Source: CAWAPS01 sp963783945
Lineage (GTDB): Bacteria > Actinomycetota > Acidimicrobiia > Acidimicrobiales > Palsa-688
Length of the DNA stretch: 64,000 bases
Direction of reading: 5' to 3'
NCBI GenBank assembly: GCA_963783945.1
Contig: CAWAPS010000029.1
Span: 248,001 to 312,000 of the forward strand
Shown: positions 60,887 through 64,000 of the stretch, piece by piece
Position numbering within the stretch: the stretch's first letter is position 1
Layout: every line of letters starts with the position of its first letter
Notes under the pieces: model-generated
What the model saw: only the letters and a program-made list of their open reading frames with translations
Told to the model about the DNA's origin: nothing
Database searches by the model: none
Position numbers and translations under genes: made by a program

Positions 60887-62761
60887 TCAGCGCGAGCCGG
60901 CCTCGGACCGGGCGGGGCGGCTGGCCGCCCGGCGGCGAGCCCGGTCGGACTGGTCGAGCATCACCTTTCGCAACCTGACCATGGAGGGGGTGACCTCCAC
61001 GCACTCGTCTTCTCGTATGAACTCGAGAGCTTGTTCGAGCGACAGCTGAAGGGGCGGGACCAGGCGGACCGTCTCGTCCGATGCCGCCGCCCGCATGTTG
61101 GTGAGCTTCTTCTCCTTCGTGGGGTTGACGTCCATGTCATCGGCCCGGGCGTTCTCCCCGACGATCATCCCCTCGTACACCTCGACCGTTGGGCCCACGA
61201 AGAGGGCGCCCCGCTCCTGCAGGTTGATCAGGGCGTAGGCGGTGGTCGCCCCCCGCCGGTCCGCGACCATGGACCCGTTCGGCCGGGTGCGCAGATCGCC
61301 GTGCCACGGCTCGTACCCGTCGAAGACGTGGTGGAGCTGCCCGGTGCCCCTGGTCTCGGTGAGGAACTCCGTCCGGAAGCCGATCAGACCCCGGGAAGGC
61401 ACCAGCCATTCCATGCGGCACCACCCGGTCCCGTGGTTGACCAGGGCCTCCATCCGGCCCTTGCGCAGTGACAGCAGCTGGTTGACGACGCCCATGAAGT
61501 CCTCGGGCACGTCCACCGAGACCCGCTCCATGGGCTCGTGGACTTTTCCGTTCACCTCCCGGGTCAGCACCTGCGGCTTGCCCACCGTGAGCTCGAATCC
61601 CTCCCGGCGCATCAGCTCGACCAGCACGGCCAGGGCCAGCTCGCCGCGTCCCTGCACCTCCCAGGTATCGGGCCGGTCGGTGGGCAGCACCCGGATGCTC
61701 ACGTTGCCGACCAGCTCGGCGTCCAGGCGGCTCTTGATCAAGCGAGCCGTCAACTTGGTGCCGGGAAGGCCTCCGGCCACTGCCCGCCCGGCCAGGGGCG
61801 AGGTGTTGACGCCTATGGTCATACCGATGCTCGGATCTTCGATGATGATCACCGGCAGTGGTTGCGGGTCGTCCGGGTCGGCGAGGGTGTCGCCGATCAT
61901 GATCTCGGGGATGCCCGCCACCGCGATGATCTCTCCCGGGCCGGCGCCCTCCGGCGGGGCGTCCACCCGGTCTAGCGCGTCGGTCACGTAGACCTCCGAG
62001 AGGCGTACCCTCTCGACCGACCCGTCGTGGCGGCACCATGCCACCGAATCACCCTTGCGGACCCGGCCGTTGCGGATCCGGCACAGCGCCAGGCGGCCGA
62101 CGTACGGGGAGGCGTCGAGGTTGGTCACGAGCGCCTGGAACGGATGGCCCTCCTCGAACGTCGGAGCCGGGATTCGCTCCACCAGCAGATCCAGCAGGAT
62201 CTGTAACCCCGGGGCCGACTCCACCTCGTCGGCCTTCATGGCCGCCTGCCCGGCCCGGGCGTTGCAGTAGACGATCGGGAACTCGATCTGGCTCTCATCG
62301 GCGCCCAGATCGATGAACAGCTCGTACACCGCGTCGATGACCTCGGCCGGGCGGGCGTCGGGCCGGTCGATCTTGTTGATCACGCAGATCACCGGAAGCC
62401 GGGCTTCGAGGGTCTTGCGCAGCACGAACCGGGTCTGGGGGAGGGGTCCCTCGCTGGCGTCGACTAGCAGCAGCACTCCGTCCACCATGGTCAGGCCCCG
62501 CTCCACCTCACCGCCGAAGTCGGCATGGCCCGGGGTGTCCACGATGTTGATGGTGAGGTCCCGGTAGCGGACGGCCGTGTTCTTGGCCAGGATGGTGATC
62601 CCCTTTTCCCGCTCGAGGTCCATGGAGTCCATGACCCGGTCGGCCACCTCCTGGTGGGCCCCGAACGCGCCGGACTGGCGCAGCATGGCGTCCACCAAAG
62701 TGGTCTTGCCGTGGTCGACGTGGGCGACGATCGCCACGTTGCGGATATCAGCGCGTTCCAT
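60887..62761 (-). CDS. typA: GTP-binding ribosome-associated GTPase TypA/BipA
   Basis: Translational GTPase that binds the ribosome under stress and aids 50S assembly. The 624-aa protein has G1 AHVDHGKTT (13-21), the switch DLEREKGITILAKN, G3 DTPGHADFGGEVERGL, G4 NKIDRPDARP, domain II, and a BipA-type C-terminus with GKPQVLTREVNGKVHEPMERV, RGLIGFRTEFLTETRGTG and AYALINLQERGALFVGP. The last 25 residues are Arg-rich and less conserved. Full family length. Confidence 0.96.
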   Translation of the reverse strand: MERADIRNVAIVAHVDHGKTTLVDAMLRQSGAFGAHQEVADRVMDSMDLEREKGITILAKNTAVRYRDLTINIVDTPGHADFGGEVERGLTMVDGVLLLVDASEGPLPQTRFVLRKTLEARLPVICVINKIDRPDARPAEVIDAVYELFIDLGADESQIEFPIVYCNARAGQAAMKADEVESAPGLQILLDLLVERIPAPTFEEGHPFQALVTNLDASPYVGRLALCRIRNGRVRKGDSVAWCRHDGSVERVRLSEVYVTDALDRVDAPPEGAGPGEIIAVAGIPEIMIGDTLADPDDPQPLPVIIIEDPSIGMTIGVNTSPLAGRAVAGGLPGTKLTARLIKSRLDAELVGNVSIRVLPTDRPDTWEVQGRGELALAVLVELMRREGFELTVGKPQVLTREVNGKVHEPMERVSVDVPEDFMGVVNQLLSLRKGRMEALVNHGTGWCRMEWLVPSRGLIGFRTEFLTETRGTGQLHHVFDGYEPWHGDLRTRPNGSMVADRRGATTAYALINLQERGALFVGPTVEVYEGMIVGENARADDMDVNPTKEKKLTNMRAAASDETVRLVPPLQLSLEQALEFIREDECVEVTPSMVRLRKVMLDQSDRARRRAASRPARSEAGSR

Positions 62762-62867
62762 TGACCTGGTTTCTATCGGGGGGAAAGGACGGGTCGCGTG
62801 GTCGCAAGCCCGGCTTCTCAGGGTACCGCCGGGGTGGTCCGACCCTCGGATCAGGGCTGGCGCCGGT

Positions 62868-64000
62868 TCACGGCTGGCGCCGGTGATCCTCCATGCGCTT
62901 GCGGATGAGCTCCCGGCGAGCCTGCAGGTCCCGGTAGGTCATGCGTTCGACGTCGGAGCTGACCCCGAGCGAAGCCCTCATGCCGTCGAGGTCCACCGTG
63001 TGGGCGCGGGGGTCGACGCCCACCTCGGCGGCGATGCGTTCCCCGTGGCGCTCGGTGAAGTAGACGGCCAAGCGGGTGACCTCCTCGAACAGGTCGACGT
63101 CGGGGGCCAGCGTGGCCAGCGCCCCATCGAGGAACAGCAGGTTCTTGACGTACAGCATCAGGACCTTGGGGAACCGGGCTCCGTAGGCGAGCAACCGCTT
63201 CATGATCTCGCGGATCTCGGCCAGCAGCTCCTCCGGCGCCATCGTCGTCGGATCCTTGAGCGGCTGGTCGATTCCCAGGTCTCTGATCACCGCGTCGAGA
63301 TCGGTGTCAGCCGGCAGGGCCCCGAGGTCGCGGAGGGCGGCGAGCTGCATCTTCGGGTCGTTGATCGTGCCACCCATGAGCAGGCGAAGGAACGCCAGCC
63401 GTCGGGGCTGATCGAGCCGCCCGGTGATCCCGTAGTCGAGAAGAGCCACCTTGCCGTCGGGCCGCACGAACAGGTTCCCCCCGTGCAGGTCGCCGTGGAA
63501 CACCCCGAACAGGGTGGCCCCCTCGAGGAACGACACCATCAGGGCGCGCACCACGGCGGCGGTGTCGATCCCGGCCCGGCGCATGCCGGTCACGTCGTCG
63601 AAGGAGAACCCCGAAAGGCGCTCCATGACCAGGACCCGGCGGGTGACCAGATGGGGATGAGGTCGGGGAACGACTACCGAGCGCTGGTCGGTGGCGGCCA
63701 GAACCCGGGCCACGTCGAGCATGTTGTCGGCCTCCAGACGGAAGTCCAGCTCCTCCACGATGGTCTCGGCGAACAGCTCCACCAGGGCCGGCGGATTGGC
63801 CAGCGCCGCCACCGGTATGCGACCGATCAGGTAGGGCGCCAGCCAGCTCATGGCCGCCAGGTCGGTGCGAACGGAGGAGGCCACGGCGGGGCGCTGCACC
63901 TTTACCACCACCTCCTCGCCCGTTCGCAGGCGGGCGACGTGCACCTGGGCGATCGATGCGGCGGCGAGCGGCCGGCTGTCGAAGTAGGTGAACACCTCCT
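62868..64000 (-). CDS. ABC1/UbiB-family protein kinase-like protein, 3' part
   Basis: Atypical kinase-like (AarF/ADCK) protein linked to quinone metabolism or lipid homeostasis. The gene leaves the window on the right; 376 codons are visible. The fragment has DSRPLAAASIAQVHVARL with the family AAS loop, EEVVVKVQRP with the Lys, EELDFRLEADNM, VMERLSGFSFDDV, VFHGDLHGGNLFVRPDGKVALLDYGITG (catalytic HGDxHxGN and metal DYG), and a helical C-terminal region. In a menaquinone producer a quinone-related role is plausible but not shown. Confidence 0.93.
   Translation of the reverse strand, partial: EVFTYFDSRPLAAASIAQVHVARLRTGEEVVVKVQRPAVASSVRTDLAAMSWLAPYLIGRIPVAALANPPALVELFAETIVEELDFRLEADNMLDVARVLAATDQRSVVVPRPHPHLVTRRVLVMERLSGFSFDDVTGMRRAGIDTAAVVRALMVSFLEGATLFGVFHGDLHGGNLFVRPDGKVALLDYGITGRLDQPRRLAFLRLLMGGTINDPKMQLAALRDLGALPADTDLDAVIRDLGIDQPLKDPTTMAPEELLAEIREIMKRLLAYGARFPKVLMLYVKNLLFLDGALATLAPDVDLFEEVTRLAVYFTERHGERIAAEVGVDPRAHTVDLDGMRASLGVSSDVERMTYRDLQARRELIRKRMEDHRRQP

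Overview
The window is a contiguous, very GC-rich chromosomal segment of an actinobacterium. The main evidence is a mycothiol synthase (MshD), a PafE/Bpa-type proteasome activator, an ftsA-less division cluster ending in sepF, yggT and divIVA/wag31, an NDMA-type alcohol dehydrogenase, and many promoters that place a TANNNT hexamer 6-7 bases before a start codon (leaderless mRNAs). A dedicated trpF beside hisA, where mycobacteria and streptomycetes use the dual-function PriA, points to a deep-branching class such as Acidimicrobiia. That placement is inference. No rRNA, tRNA, CRISPR array, prophage or complete insertion sequence was seen.

Layout. 1-7993: peptidoglycan and division cluster (murC end, murB, ftsQ, ftsZ, pgeF, yggS, sepF, yggT, divIVA). 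7994-8864: a gene-poor, repeat-bearing gap. 8865-11588: phosphate island (Pit transporter, a small membrane protein, a DUF3349 protein, PPK2). 11863-17364: ileS (reversed), a DksA/TraR-type protein, lspA and a RluD-type synthase, continuing the actinobacterial division synteny. 17353-21624: cobyrinate a,c-diamide synthase, a frameshifted haloacid dehalogenase, an Rrf2 regulator, an alkaline-phosphatase-superfamily protein and the proteasome activator. 21820-25521: dnaE. 25613-31290: two unrecognised proteins, a YyaL/DUF255 thioredoxin-domain protein, an alpha/beta hydrolase and the NDMA-type alcohol dehydrogenase. 31363-38474: menaquinone genes (menE, menA, menH, menD, menF, menG) with a MaoC-type hydratase. 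38505-41890: a small membrane protein, rlmN, mshD and nth. 42024-55241: a his-trp supercluster (hisD, frameshifted hisC, hisB, H, A, F, a GroES-like protein, hisI, trpE, ygfZ, a lipoprotein, trpC, F, B, A). 55278-64000: a glucose-dehydrogenase-type zinc enzyme, an AlgH/YqgE protein, a transglutaminase / alpha-E / ATP-grasp operon, typA and the end of an ABC1/UbiB kinase-like gene.

How the parts work together. Two amino-acid pathways lie head to tail and are partly coupled by stop/start overlaps; hisG, hisE, trpD and trpG are not present. Menaquinone synthesis lacks only menB and menC. The Pit transporter and PPK2 pair phosphate uptake with polyphosphate use, and three 11-bp-phased repeats before pit resemble a PhoP operator.

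Most interesting signals: a dispersed element (8079-8435 and 26419-26498) that combines a promoter-like leader with a conserved TTRTR-type N-terminus; a perfect 24-bp-arm palindrome between nth and a 61-aa gene; single-base frameshifts in hisC and a HAD gene; a DnaA-box-like triplet before dnaE; a start-sequestering hairpin on ileS; a pervasive leaderless promoter architecture; in-frame GC-rich minisatellites in several housekeeping genes; and the little-characterised ATP-grasp / alpha-E / transglutaminase operon.
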